Shown here: one piece after another, positions 13,971 through 21,794 of the stretch
Layout: each line of letters starts with the position of its first letter
How positions within the stretch are numbered: the first letter of the stretch is position 1
From: an uncultured Lachnospiraceae bacterium
Lineage (GTDB): Bacteria; Bacillota; Clostridia; Lachnospirales; Lachnospiraceae
Direction: 5' to 3'
DNA: 25,475 bases
Assembly: GCA_910588755.1 (NCBI GenBank)
Contig: CAJUQZ010000051.1
Location: 1 to 25,475, forward strand
Notes under the pieces: generated by a model
Database searches by the model: none
What the model was told of the DNA's origin: nothing
Seen by the model: only the letters and a program-made list of their open reading frames with translations
Translations under genes and position numbers: made by a program

Positions 13971-14771
13971 GTGATTGGGATTTATGAGATATATATCGAT
14001 ATTTTCTGGGTACAGAATGTTTTGATGGATATGCAGCTTTTGGTTCTGACGCTGCTGCTGCTTGGGGAAAAAATTATATTTTTCAGGCTGCTTATGGCAT
14101 CGCTGGCAGGCGGCGTGGGAGCTGTGGCAATCCTGCTGTCAGGCATGGGCTTTGGCGTGGCGTATATCCTGCTAGTGCTATTGCTGGATGCGGCGATGCT
14201 CCTTATGTGCGTACAGCAGCCCATAAGGCGCAAAATTGCGCGCCAAAAGCTTGCGATGGGGATTATTTACCTGCATGGGATGGTGTTTGCCTACGGAAAG
14301 CTTCTGGCATGTGCAAACAGGCTTGTGGGAAAGTTTTTTGCGCAGCTTACCGTGACAGCGCTGATCATTGGGATCGTAGGTTTTATGCTTCTCTACCGCA
14401 AACGGGCAGGGGCAAGGCAGATCTACAATGTCACACTGACAGAGGAGGGGGAGAACGCGGTATACAAGGCACTGTTTGACACAGGAAATTTTTTGACAGA
14501 CCCTGTGTCCGGCAAACCGGTGAGTGTGGTAGAGGAGACAGAAGCAACGAGGAAATGGCTGGAAAAGTATCCACACAAATATAAGATCATTCCCTATCAG
14601 AGCGTCGGGGAGGCGCACGGGGTTTTAGAAGGGCTCGTGGTCGATGAACTGGTCATACAAAAGGAAAGGGAACAGGTGGTGAAAAAAGGAGCGGTAGTGG
14701 CGCTCTACAAAGGGAAGCTGTCGAAGGACGGAGCCTTCCAGATGATTTTGAACCATAGCCTGATGACGTGA
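13971..14771 (+). CDS. spoIIGA: Sporulation sigma-E factor-processing peptidase SpoIIGA
   Basis: SpoIIGA is the septal-membrane aspartic protease that removes the pro-sequence of SigE in the mother cell after asymmetric division. The 266-residue product starts IYIDIFWVQNVLMDMQLL, has about five hydrophobic spans in its first half, and a cytoplasmic protease domain with DTG at 170-172 in the family motif LFDTGNFLTDPVSGKPV. The start is uncertain. GTG 13971 has AAGGA five bases upstream, but the best ribosome binding sequence, GGAGGTGAT (13967-13975), overlaps that GTG and would be ideally placed for an in-frame ATT at 13980. sigE follows after 17 bases, the canonical protease-substrate pair. 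Confidence 0.92.
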   Translation: MIGIYEIYIDIFWVQNVLMDMQLLVLTLLLLGEKIIFFRLLMASLAGGVGAVAILLSGMGFGVAYILLVLLLDAAMLLMCVQQPIRRKIARQKLAMGIIYLHGMVFAYGKLLACANRLVGKFFAQLTVTALIIGIVGFMLLYRKRAGARQIYNVTLTEEGENAVYKALFDTGNFLTDPVSGKPVSVVEETEATRKWLEKYPHKYKIIPYQSVGEAHGVLEGLVVDELVIQKEREQVVKKGAVVALYKGKLSKDGAFQMILNHSLMT

Positions 14772-14788
14772 CAGAATGGAGGACAATT

Positions 14789-15517
14789 ATGATCATAAAA
14801 CTGTATCTGCCGGGGAAAATACGGCTGTCCCTGGCAAAAAATGTCAATAAAAACGCAGCTGGAAACGAGATTCACTATATCGGAGGCTCCGAGGTGCTCC
14901 CACCTCCGCTTGAGAGCGAGGAGGAGAATGAGGCGATCAACGGCTTGGAGACAGAGCGGGCCAGTGAGGCGAGGGCGCTTTTGATCGAGCACAATCTAAG
15001 GCTTGTCGTGTATATCGCCAAAAAGTTTGACAACACGGGCGTTGGCGTCGAGGATCTGATCTCGATTGGCACGATCGGTCTCATCAAGGCGATCAACACC
15101 TTCAACCGCAGCAAGAACATTAAGCTGGCGACATATGCGTCAAGGTGCATTGAAAATGAGATCTTAATGTACCTTAGAAGAAACAATAAGACAAAACTTG
15201 AAGTCTCCATCGATGAGCCATTGAACGTGGACTGGGACGGCAACGAGCTGCTTTTGTCGGATATTCTGGGAACCGATGAGGACGTGATCTACAAGGATCT
15301 GGAGACCGAGGTGGAGCGCAGCCAGCTAAAGCGCGCGATATCCAGGCTTGGGGAGCGGGAGCGGACGATCATCATGCTGCGGTTTGGCCTGAACAACCCC
15401 GATGACATGGAGATGACGCAGAAGGAGGTAGCGGATTACCTGGGGATATCGCAGTCCTATATCTCAAGACTGGAAAAGAAGATTATGAAACGGCTGAAAA
15501 AGGAGATGGCAAGTTAA
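14789..15517 (+). CDS. sigE: RNA polymerase sporulation sigma factor SigE (pro-form)
   Basis: SigE is the early mother-cell sigma factor, made as an inactive precursor. The 242-residue protein has a positively charged pro-sequence (about residues 1-28), then YIGGSEVLPPPL, around which SpoIIGA cleaves the family. Sigma region 2 contains ARALLIEHNLRLVVYIAKKF, DLISIGTIGLIKAI and KLATYASRCIENEILMYLRR; LSDILGTDEDV and region 4 (QKEVADYLGISQSYISRLEK) follow. The start is ATG 14789 with GGAGGA (14778-14783) five bases upstream; the frame extends upstream to a GTG at 14768 that lacks a ribosome binding site. No clear terminator follows, so read-through into sigG is likely, as in other spore formers. 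Confidence 0.97.
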   Translation: MIIKLYLPGKIRLSLAKNVNKNAAGNEIHYIGGSEVLPPPLESEEENEAINGLETERASEARALLIEHNLRLVVYIAKKFDNTGVGVEDLISIGTIGLIKAINTFNRSKNIKLATYASRCIENEILMYLRRNNKTKLEVSIDEPLNVDWDGNELLLSDILGTDEDVIYKDLETEVERSQLKRAISRLGERERTIIMLRFGLNNPDDMEMTQKEVADYLGISQSYISRLEKKIMKRLKKEMAS

Positions 15518-15568
15518 GCCATTTTTGTGACGGAACATAGACGTATTTATGTCCTCGTACATATGTTT

Positions 15569-15599
15569 GCATAGACGTTCAAAGTCTGCGCGAACATAG
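15569..15599 (+). promoter_or_regulatory. Candidate forespore (SigF-type) promoter of sigG
   Basis: GCATA (15569-15573) resembles a SigF/SigG -35 element, and GCGAACATAG begins 16 bases downstream (15590-15599), a partial match to the SigF -10 consensus. The second G of the -10 is missing, so this is a weak candidate. Confidence 0.3.
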
Positions 15600-15604
15600 A
15601 ACAT

Positions 15605-15656
15605 GGAGGAACATTGCGGATTAAAGTCTGCAAATTCCTCCGGAAATAATGGAGGA
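15605..15656 (+). promoter_or_regulatory. sigG leader with mutually exclusive hairpins around the ribosome binding site
   Basis: TTCCTCC (15635-15641) can pair either with GGAGGAA (15605-15611) or, across a nine-base loop, with the sigG ribosome binding site GGAGGA (15651-15656). The first pairing would free the binding site and the second would hide it. Direct repeats AAAGTCTGC (15581-15589 and 15623-15631) flank this element. Confidence 0.5.
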
Positions 15657-15664
15657 TTATAAAT

Positions 15665-16447
15665 ATGGCACTTGGAAAAGTTGAAATATGTGGTGTAAAT
15701 ACGTCAAAGCTCCCTGTACTCAAAAACGAGGAAAAACAGGCGCTTTTTGAAAAGATAGAGCAGGGGGATATGCAGGCGAGGGAGGAGTATATCAGAGGGA
15801 ATCTCAGGCTGGTATTAAGTGTGATCAAGCGCTTTTCACAGTCCAATGAGAATGTCGATGATCTGTTTCAGATCGGGTGCATCGGTCTGATCAAGGCGAT
15901 CGACAACTTTGATTCCAGCCTCGATGTCAAATTTTCCACCTACGCGGTTCCCATGATCATCGGAGAGATACGGCGGTTTCTTCGGGATTCGAGCAATCCG
16001 ATCCGCGTGAGCCGCTCGTTAAAGGATACGGCGTACAAGGCGATCTATGCCAAGGAGAATCTCACGAAAAAGAACCTGCGCGAGCCGACGATCATGGAGA
16101 TCTCGGAGGAGATTGGCATTCCCAAAGAGGATATTGTGTACGCCCTCGATGCCATACAGAATCCGATGAGCCTCTATGAGCCGGTGTACACGGAGGGTGG
16201 GGACACACTGTATGTGATGGACCAGATCAGCGACAAGAAGTGCAAGGAGGACAACTGGGTTGAGAACATTTCCCTAAGTGAGGCGATGAAGCGGCTCGAC
16301 GAGCGGGAGAATGAGATCATCAACCTGCGTTTCTTCGAGGGAAAGACGCAGATGGAGGTCGCCGAGTACATCGGCATCTCCCAGGCGCAGGTGTCAAGAC
16401 TTGAGAAAAACGCGCTGCGCACGATGAAGAAGTACCTGGCATTTTAA
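15665..16447 (+). CDS. sigG: RNA polymerase sporulation sigma factor SigG
   Basis: SigG is the late forespore sigma factor. The 260 residues equal the usual family length. The N-terminus KVEICGVNTSKLPVLKNEE is diagnostic for SigG. Sigma region 2 has GNLRLVLSVIKRFSQ, DDLFQIGCIGLIKAIDNFD and KFSTYAVPMIIGEIRRFLRD; region 3 has PIRVSRSLKDTAYKA; region 4 has EGKTQMEVAEYIGISQAQVS. The start is ATG 15665 with GGAGGA (15651-15656) eight bases upstream. The 147-base gap after sigE contains a possible SigF promoter and a leader able to mask the ribosome binding site. Two hairpins follow the gene. Its place directly after spoIIGA-sigE is the conserved order of endospore formers. Confidence 0.97.
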   Translation: MALGKVEICGVNTSKLPVLKNEEKQALFEKIEQGDMQAREEYIRGNLRLVLSVIKRFSQSNENVDDLFQIGCIGLIKAIDNFDSSLDVKFSTYAVPMIIGEIRRFLRDSSNPIRVSRSLKDTAYKAIYAKENLTKKNLREPTIMEISEEIGIPKEDIVYALDAIQNPMSLYEPVYTEGGDTLYVMDQISDKKCKEDNWVENISLSEAMKRLDERENEIINLRFFEGKTQMEVAEYIGISQAQVSRLEKNALRTMKKYLAF

Positions 16448-16455
16448 ATATCAAC

Positions 16456-16503
16456 CGGGCAGGGGAAAGCCTTTCCCCTGCCCGTCGGGCGTCCGTGTGC
16501 ATA
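16456..16503. repeat. GC-rich 14-bp hairpin with CACACGG flank (dispersed repeat family)
   Basis: CGGGCAGGGGAAAG (16456-16469) pairs with CTTTCCCCTGCCCG (16471-16484). On the minus strand the unit reads TGCACACGGACGCCCGAC followed by GGGCAGGGGAAAG, similar to the TGCACACGGGC and AGTAGGGGAAAG elements upstream of mraZ. It may also help terminate sigG, but it lacks a U-tract. Confidence 0.65.
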
Positions 16504-16511
16504 GGCAAAAG

Positions 16512-16539
16512 ACTTCCAGGACTTTCCTGGAAGTTTTTT
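16512..16539 (+). terminator. Rho-independent terminator of sigG
   Basis: ACTTCCAGGA (16512-16521) pairs perfectly with TCCTGGAAGT (16525-16534) around a three-base loop, followed by a run of T. Confidence 0.9.
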
Positions 16540-16604
16540 GCTGATAAATACGCAGGTTTCGAGCAATTCTTTTAAAAATTTTAACTGACAGACAATATAT
16601 ACTA

Positions 16605-16633
16605 TTGACTTAATCGAAGAAACAATTTAAAAT
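16605..16633 (+). promoter_or_regulatory. SigA-type promoter of the chemoreceptor gene
   Basis: A -35 box TTGACT (16605-16610), a 17-bp spacer and a -10 box TAAAAT (16628-16633). The predicted leader is about 80 bases. I did not find a good motility-sigma (SigD/FliA) match. Confidence 0.7.
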
Positions 16634-16718
16634 AGAAATTAAGTTGTTAAAGTAGCGGGGTGGATACTGCTATTTTAATAAAAGTACTTATAGACTATAG
16701 TGTGAAAGGATGTTACTT

Positions 16719-18497
16719 ATGAATGAACAAAACAGATTAGGTCGTAGGTTTAGTATTAAGTGGTTGGTGATTTCATTAGTATCGCTGCCAATGATGCTGG
16801 CGTGTATTGTTATCGTGTCGGTATCTACGCTGACGCTGAAACAAGGGATGGAATCCGAGACATTTAAGACGCTGAAAGGATTGGCAACAGGCACAATGCT
16901 TGCATTGGATGGGATTTCCTCCGGAAATTATTCCATGCAGGGAGATGACTTGTACAAAGGCGATGTGAATCTCTCACAGGAGCTGGGCGAACTGGTTGAT
17001 CATTATGCAAGCACCAACAATGGCGAGCTTACCCTGTTTTTTGGTGATGTGAGGCGCGCAACGACGATCAAAGACACTGCGGGCAATCCGATTGTGGGTA
17101 CCAAGGCAGATCCCAAGGTAGTTACAAAGGTATTAAATGGTGGGGAGGAGTACTCTAGAGACGATTTTGAGATCAACGGCTCACTCTATTATGGTTACTA
17201 TGTTCCGATAAAGGACAGTACAAACCAGATTGTCGGCATGGTTTGCGCGACAAAGGAGAGGGAGACTATCAACAACTATATTTCGGTCAGACAGACCTTT
17301 ATTGTCGGCATGGCTGTTGCGATCTATGTGATCTGCATTTTCTTTGCCACAGTAGTCACCAAGAAAAAGATTCAGTATCCGCTGAACAAACTGTCTGATG
17401 TTGCCAGAAGAATGGCAAGGGGTGACATTAATATTCATCTTGAGAGAACATCGAATGATGAGTTTGGTGATCTGACAGAAGATTTTATGTTGATGACCAA
17501 GACGATTGGGGATCAGGTTCGTGTCACAGAGCAGGTTGCAGAGGGTGATCTGACAGCGACCTACAAGAAGGCGAGCGAGGATGACGCGCTCGGCGCAGCG
17601 ATCGTGAAGATGCTGCGTGACAATAACAGGAATCTTTCTACAATACGCGACGCAGCAGCGAGGATGTCATCGGGCGCAAACGAGGTTGCGAGTGCGAGCA
17701 ACTCCCTGGCACAGGGTACGACACAGCAGGCGAGCGCGATCGAGGAGATCACCGTTTCTATCGAGGAGATTGCTAACGGCGCGAAGGTCAATGCAGACGA
17801 CGCAAACAGGGCAAACGAACTGGTGCAGAATACAAAGGACGGCGCAATCCGCGGCAACGAGCAGATGAAACAGATGATCGCGGCGATGCAGGACATCAAC
17901 GAGTCTTCCGAGAATATCTCAAAGATCATGAAGGTGATCGACGATATCTCGTTCCAGACCAATATTCTTGCACTGAATGCTTCCGTGGAGGCTGCAAGGG
18001 CAGGTGTACATGGAAAAGGCTTTGCCGTTGTCGCAGACGAGGTCAGGACACTGGCGAACAAGTCCGCAGAGGCTGCAAAGGATTCCGCAGTCATGATCGA
18101 GGATTCCATCAAGAAGGTGGAAGTTGGTTCCAAGCTTGCGGTTGAGACGGCTGCGGCGCTCGAGGAGATCTTAGCTTCGGTGGAGAACATCGCATCGATC
18201 GTGAGCAATATCGCGGAGGCTTCTGTGAACCAGGCAAGCTCGGTAGGACAGGTCAACGCTGGAATCACACAGATCGCTGACGTGGTGCAGACCAACTCCG
18301 CAACATCAGAAGAGTGCGCGGCTGCGAGTGCAGAGCTTTCAAGTCTCGCAGGACAGCTGCAGAATGCGGTTAGCAAGTATAAGCTTCTTGCTGGAAAAGG
18401 CAGAAAGTCTGATTTTGATTCGACATCGTACGATGACAGTGACTATGTTGACAACGAGAGCATTATCTCACTGGATTCTGATTTCGGAAAATATTAA
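16719..18497 (+). CDS. Methyl-accepting chemotaxis protein
   Basis: A transmembrane chemoreceptor that would couple ligand sensing to CheA/CheW. The 592 residues contain a first membrane span at about 14-38, an extracytoplasmic sensor of about 150 residues that looks like a single Cache domain (KGLATGTMLALDGI early, LYYGYYVPIKDSTNQIVGMV late), a second span at about 192-213, a HAMP domain (RMARGDINIHLERTSNDEFG), and a coiled-coil signalling domain with the conserved hairpin tip EAARAGVHGKGFAVVADEVR near 424-443. There is no NWETF-type methyltransferase-docking tail. The start is ATG 16719, with AAAGGA (16705-16710) eight bases upstream; an ATG at 16710 overlaps that site. No other motility genes are nearby and the ligand cannot be told. 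Confidence 0.94.
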   Translation: MNEQNRLGRRFSIKWLVISLVSLPMMLACIVIVSVSTLTLKQGMESETFKTLKGLATGTMLALDGISSGNYSMQGDDLYKGDVNLSQELGELVDHYASTNNGELTLFFGDVRRATTIKDTAGNPIVGTKADPKVVTKVLNGGEEYSRDDFEINGSLYYGYYVPIKDSTNQIVGMVCATKERETINNYISVRQTFIVGMAVAIYVICIFFATVVTKKKIQYPLNKLSDVARRMARGDINIHLERTSNDEFGDLTEDFMLMTKTIGDQVRVTEQVAEGDLTATYKKASEDDALGAAIVKMLRDNNRNLSTIRDAAARMSSGANEVASASNSLAQGTTQQASAIEEITVSIEEIANGAKVNADDANRANELVQNTKDGAIRGNEQMKQMIAAMQDINESSENISKIMKVIDDISFQTNILALNASVEAARAGVHGKGFAVVADEVRTLANKSAEAAKDSAVMIEDSIKKVEVGSKLAVETAAALEEILASVENIASIVSNIAEASVNQASSVGQVNAGITQIADVVQTNSATSEECAAASAELSSLAGQLQNAVSKYKLLAGKGRKSDFDSTSYDDSDYVDNESIISLDSDFGKY

Positions 18498-18520
18498 AGA
18501 CAGAATAAGGTTGTTATTTG

Positions 18521-18550
18521 CTACCCCGGCACTTGTTGCCGGGGTAGTGT
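18521..18550 (+). terminator. Hairpin terminator after the chemoreceptor gene
   Basis: CTACCCCGGCA (18521-18531) pairs perfectly with TGCCGGGGTAG (18537-18547) around CTTGT. The T-tract after it is short (TGTTT), so termination may be partial, letting some transcription reach the phosphopantetheinyl transferase gene 15 bases further on. Confidence 0.7.
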
Positions 18551-18562
18551 TTCAGAGGAAAA

Positions 18563-19294
18563 ATGCGGATTTATACAGCAAAGACATATGAACTGCAGGC
18601 AGAGGAAGAGAAACAATTGTTCGAATTGCTGGACGAGGACCGGATACAGAAGGTTACAGCGATCAGAAGCAGGGAAGAGAGAACACGCAGTATTTTTGCA
18701 GGGCTTCTGCTCCGCTATGCATTTTTGCGCGCGGGTTATGACGCGGCATGTTGGAAGCAGGCGAAAATTGGGAGAGGGCCATATGGCAAACCGTACATCA
18801 AAGGGTTTCGGGAGTTTTACTATGGATTGTCCCATTCAGGGGAATGGGTGGCCTGTGCGCAGGATACGGCGCCGGTTGGGATCGACCTGCAGGAAATGAA
18901 ACCGTGGAAGATGACGCTCGCAAGGCGCTTTTACCATGAGACAGAGTATGCGAGGCTGCTTACATTGGACGGGGCAGATCCTTGCAGGCAGGCAGAGGAA
19001 TTTTACAGTATGTGGACGGCCAAGGAGAGCGCAGTGAAGCGAAACGGCCGGGGAATCGGCGCAGGGATCAGCCAGTATGTGACGGCGGACGATTACCGCA
19101 AGGTCTGTGATATAGACAGCGGGCGGACATATTATACTAGGCGGTATGACAGTGTAAAGGGGTATATGGTCTGTGTGTGCAGTGAGACAGATTTTTTTCC
19201 AGATGTACCCGAGAACATTGATATGAAAAATTGGATATGGAGGGAAATAGATGTTGTTAAAAGTGAACGGAAAAAATGCAGTGAAAAAGGGTGA
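18563..19294 (+). CDS. 4'-phosphopantetheinyl transferase, Sfp type
   Basis: This enzyme moves the 4'-phosphopantetheine arm from coenzyme A onto a serine of carrier proteins, activating them for fatty-acid, polyketide or non-ribosomal peptide synthesis. At 243 residues it is of the monomeric Sfp class rather than the 120-residue AcpS class. The two signature blocks are present: VGIDLQ (105-110, Mg-binding D108) and FYSMWTAKESAVK (147-159, with E155 and K159). The LSHSGEWVACA motif precedes them. The start is ATG 18563 with AGAGGA close upstream. The 3' end overlaps the next gene by 44 bases. No carrier protein or synthase gene is in the window, so the target is unknown. Confidence 0.92.
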   Translation: MRIYTAKTYELQAEEEKQLFELLDEDRIQKVTAIRSREERTRSIFAGLLLRYAFLRAGYDAACWKQAKIGRGPYGKPYIKGFREFYYGLSHSGEWVACAQDTAPVGIDLQEMKPWKMTLARRFYHETEYARLLTLDGADPCRQAEEFYSMWTAKESAVKRNGRGIGAGISQYVTADDYRKVCDIDSGRTYYTRRYDSVKGYMVCVCSETDFFPDVPENIDMKNWIWREIDVVKSERKKCSEKG

Positions 19295-21575
19295 GGTCAT
19301 TTTTCAGGAAGGGGAGGAGATGGGCCAGATCGGGATTGTCCTCTCCGGAAAGGTGGCTATGCAGGGCGCACATTTTAGAATGATTTGTCCGCAGGGAACC
19401 TATCTGGCGCTAAATGCGTTGGGAAGCCAGGTTTACACAGCAACCTACACGGCGTTGGAGGATTCGGTGGTCTTTGCGCTTCCCGTCGAGGGGGAGGCGA
19501 CGATACGAAATGTCATCGCGAAGAACGCGGATTACCGCGCCATCATGGTTTCCTCACAGTTCCGGACAGCGGTGGAGCTCTACAGGATCAAGTCGAGCCT
19601 TAGCGAGCGCGCGGCGCGCCTGTGCTCCTTTGCGCAGCGTAGCTATGAGGATTACAAGGGCATCTGCGGGGCATACAGCGTGCCTGTGACCGGCGTTGAG
19701 GAGCTCGAGGAGCTTTTGCCGTATGAGGAGTCGCAGTGTGCCGGCGAGGACAGGGTCCCATACTATGAGGAGGGCGCAAAGATTCCGCTGAACGCGACAA
19801 AGATGTATTTCTCGTACAGTGAACAGATGGCGCACATGCAGGTAAATGAGATTGTGGAGCTTGTGTCGGTGCTGCAAGAGGACTGCGTGGAGCTGACAGA
19901 TTATATCAGGAATCTGATGGACGCAATGTGTCTTAGAAACAGGGATAACCTGTTTGACTATATCTGCGAGGTCGCACATCAGATCAGCGAGAAGGACGAT
20001 ATCCCCAATGAGATCAGCATGCTTTTGAATGGACTGGCGGATGAGATTGCCTTCCAGCACAAGGAGCTGGAAAGCCAGGCGCAGCATGTGCCGGCGTTTG
20101 ACAGGGATGCGTTAAGGCACAAGATGGAAGACCTGCTGGCGGGTGTGGCGCCTGTCGTGTCGGAGAAGTCCCAGGAGGAGCGCGAGGAGGACATCAAACG
20201 GGATGTGGCGTCCCTGCGCGGCTCGATGGAGCAGATTTTAAAATTTGCTGCGTTTAGTGACACGGACAGCGAGACACTCCGCAAAAATGTAGACCATCTG
20301 GTGAGTGCGCCGGACAGAATGTCGGTCGAGGACGATGTCAAAAAGGCCAAAAAGGCAATCACACCGCTTGTGTTCAAGCTGTATCTGTGCTGTTACCGCA
20401 AGATCAAGGAGGGACTGATCCATCCGCCCAAGGCTGTTGAGCTGTTTATGAACTATGGCATGCTCGACGAGCGGCTGCTCGACGAGGAGCACCTGCGGTT
20501 TCTGTGCGGCATAGAGCCAGAGACAAACGAAGGCCCGTGCAAGGTGGTCACAATGATGGAGTGGCTTGACATGATCCATGAGGGCAAGCGGGAGCCGTCA
20601 AAGAGTGAGTTTAACGAGGATTATGTGGAGAATCTGCGCTCGCTCAAAAAGCAGGGCGAGATTACCGAGAAGGAGCAGAAGGCGCTGCTGCAGGATATGG
20701 ACCGCCGCGTTGAGTACGAGGTTATGAACATGCAGATGAGCAATTCAAAAACCCTGTATGGCCAGCCGTCCTCGTACATGCCGATTCTCTATAAGGAAGC
20801 AATCTTTGGCTATCTTGACAAGATCCTTGTCACCAGAAAGAAGATCAACGAGAGCGTACAGCGCCTTGTGAAGGTCGATTACTCGGTATTTTACAGAGAA
20901 GTCATCTACTCGAACACAGAGCTGAAGATTATCAATGAGACCGTTATGAAAAATGTGTATCCCGATGTGATTTTATTCCCGCTTTTTGGTACAAACGCGT
21001 CGATGTGGCAGGAGATTGGCAGCAAGAACAAAGGCACGCCGGGGCGGTTCTGCTTCCCGATCATGACAAGCTCCAACATCGATGACATGATGGTAAAGAT
21101 GTTTGGCCGCTTCCGTTGGGAGCTCTGCCGTTGTATACAGGGAATGGCGTGGAACGATGTCAAGGTGAAGTCGCTCACCTCGGAGTATATGGATTACATA
21201 CAGTTCTACAGGAAAAACAGGGATCTGTCCGATGAGGCGCGCGACAAGGTGAAGCTGCAGATCCAGAAGTCGAGAAACAATTCAAGAGAGACGTTCCTGA
21301 TCGACTATGAGGCGTGGATCAAGAACGAGGCGAACGGCTCGATGAAAATGAACAAGGTGGCCAGGGAGCTGCTTGCGACATACTGTCCGTTTGAGAAAGA
21401 GATCCGCATGAAGCTCAATGCCCAGCGGCCGTATGAGGTGGCGCAGGCGCGCAGCTTCAGGAACGCAGTGAAGAAGAAACAGGAGCTGGAGTTAAAGATC
21501 AAAGCGCTGCAGAAGGTGACGCCGGAGGTTCCAAAGGAGATTATGGATACCTACAAATTTTATGCGGAAATGTAG
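19251..21575 (+). CDS. Large protein of unknown function with N-terminal degenerate cyclic-nucleotide-binding-like domain
   Basis: A 774-residue soluble, helix-rich protein with no membrane span or signal peptide. Residues 1 to about 110 follow the CRP/cNMP beta-roll pattern (KKGEVIFQEGEEMGQIGIVLSGKVAM, later ALEDSVVFALPVEG). The phosphate-binding cassette, where the family has a GE...R..AT pattern, reads TYLALNALGSQVYTATY and lacks the Glu and Arg, so cyclic nucleotide binding is doubtful. No helix-turn-helix follows. The remaining 660 residues match no family I recognise; charged helices such as RVEYEVMNMQMSN and PLFGTNASMWQEIGSK stand out. The start is ATG 19251 with GGAGGG six bases upstream. 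It overlaps the phosphopantetheinyl transferase gene by 44 bases, implying translational coupling. Function unknown. Confidence 0.85.
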   Translation: MLLKVNGKNAVKKGEVIFQEGEEMGQIGIVLSGKVAMQGAHFRMICPQGTYLALNALGSQVYTATYTALEDSVVFALPVEGEATIRNVIAKNADYRAIMVSSQFRTAVELYRIKSSLSERAARLCSFAQRSYEDYKGICGAYSVPVTGVEELEELLPYEESQCAGEDRVPYYEEGAKIPLNATKMYFSYSEQMAHMQVNEIVELVSVLQEDCVELTDYIRNLMDAMCLRNRDNLFDYICEVAHQISEKDDIPNEISMLLNGLADEIAFQHKELESQAQHVPAFDRDALRHKMEDLLAGVAPVVSEKSQEEREEDIKRDVASLRGSMEQILKFAAFSDTDSETLRKNVDHLVSAPDRMSVEDDVKKAKKAITPLVFKLYLCCYRKIKEGLIHPPKAVELFMNYGMLDERLLDEEHLRFLCGIEPETNEGPCKVVTMMEWLDMIHEGKREPSKSEFNEDYVENLRSLKKQGEITEKEQKALLQDMDRRVEYEVMNMQMSNSKTLYGQPSSYMPILYKEAIFGYLDKILVTRKKINESVQRLVKVDYSVFYREVIYSNTELKIINETVMKNVYPDVILFPLFGTNASMWQEIGSKNKGTPGRFCFPIMTSSNIDDMMVKMFGRFRWELCRCIQGMAWNDVKVKSLTSEYMDYIQFYRKNRDLSDEARDKVKLQIQKSRNNSRETFLIDYEAWIKNEANGSMKMNKVARELLATYCPFEKEIRMKLNAQRPYEVAQARSFRNAVKKKQELELKIKALQKVTPEVPKEIMDTYKFYAEM

Positions 21576-21792
21576 AGATAAAAGGTTACTAAATTTGTTG
21601 ATTCTGCCCGTCAATCCCGCGTATAAGGATTCCAAGGAGGATGCGCCCGTGGATATTGGCGGGCAGACGCCGATTGAGAAACGAAATGCGTTAGATGATC
21701 TGAACCTGGCAGCGGAGTGTGTCTACCACTTTGCCAAAACCGGGGAGTTGTCCCCGGCCTTGAAGTGGGAAAAGGCTCCGTGGCTAGAGTAG
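21562..21792 (+). CDS. Small hypothetical protein
   Basis: An open frame of up to 76 residues overlapping the end of the preceding gene by 14 bases. The composition is protein-like and the C-terminus has a distinctive block, NALDDLNLAAECVYHFAKTG followed by ELSPALKWEKAPWLE. ATG 21562 has no ribosome binding site. TTG 21595 or 21598, with AAAAGG at 21580-21585, would give a 64- or 65-residue protein beginning LLILPVNP. I do not recognise a family. It ends two bases before the stop codon of the convergent minus-strand gene. Confidence 0.6.
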   Translation: MRKCRDKRLLNLLILPVNPAYKDSKEDAPVDIGGQTPIEKRNALDDLNLAAECVYHFAKTGELSPALKWEKAPWLE

Positions 21793-21794
21793 AT

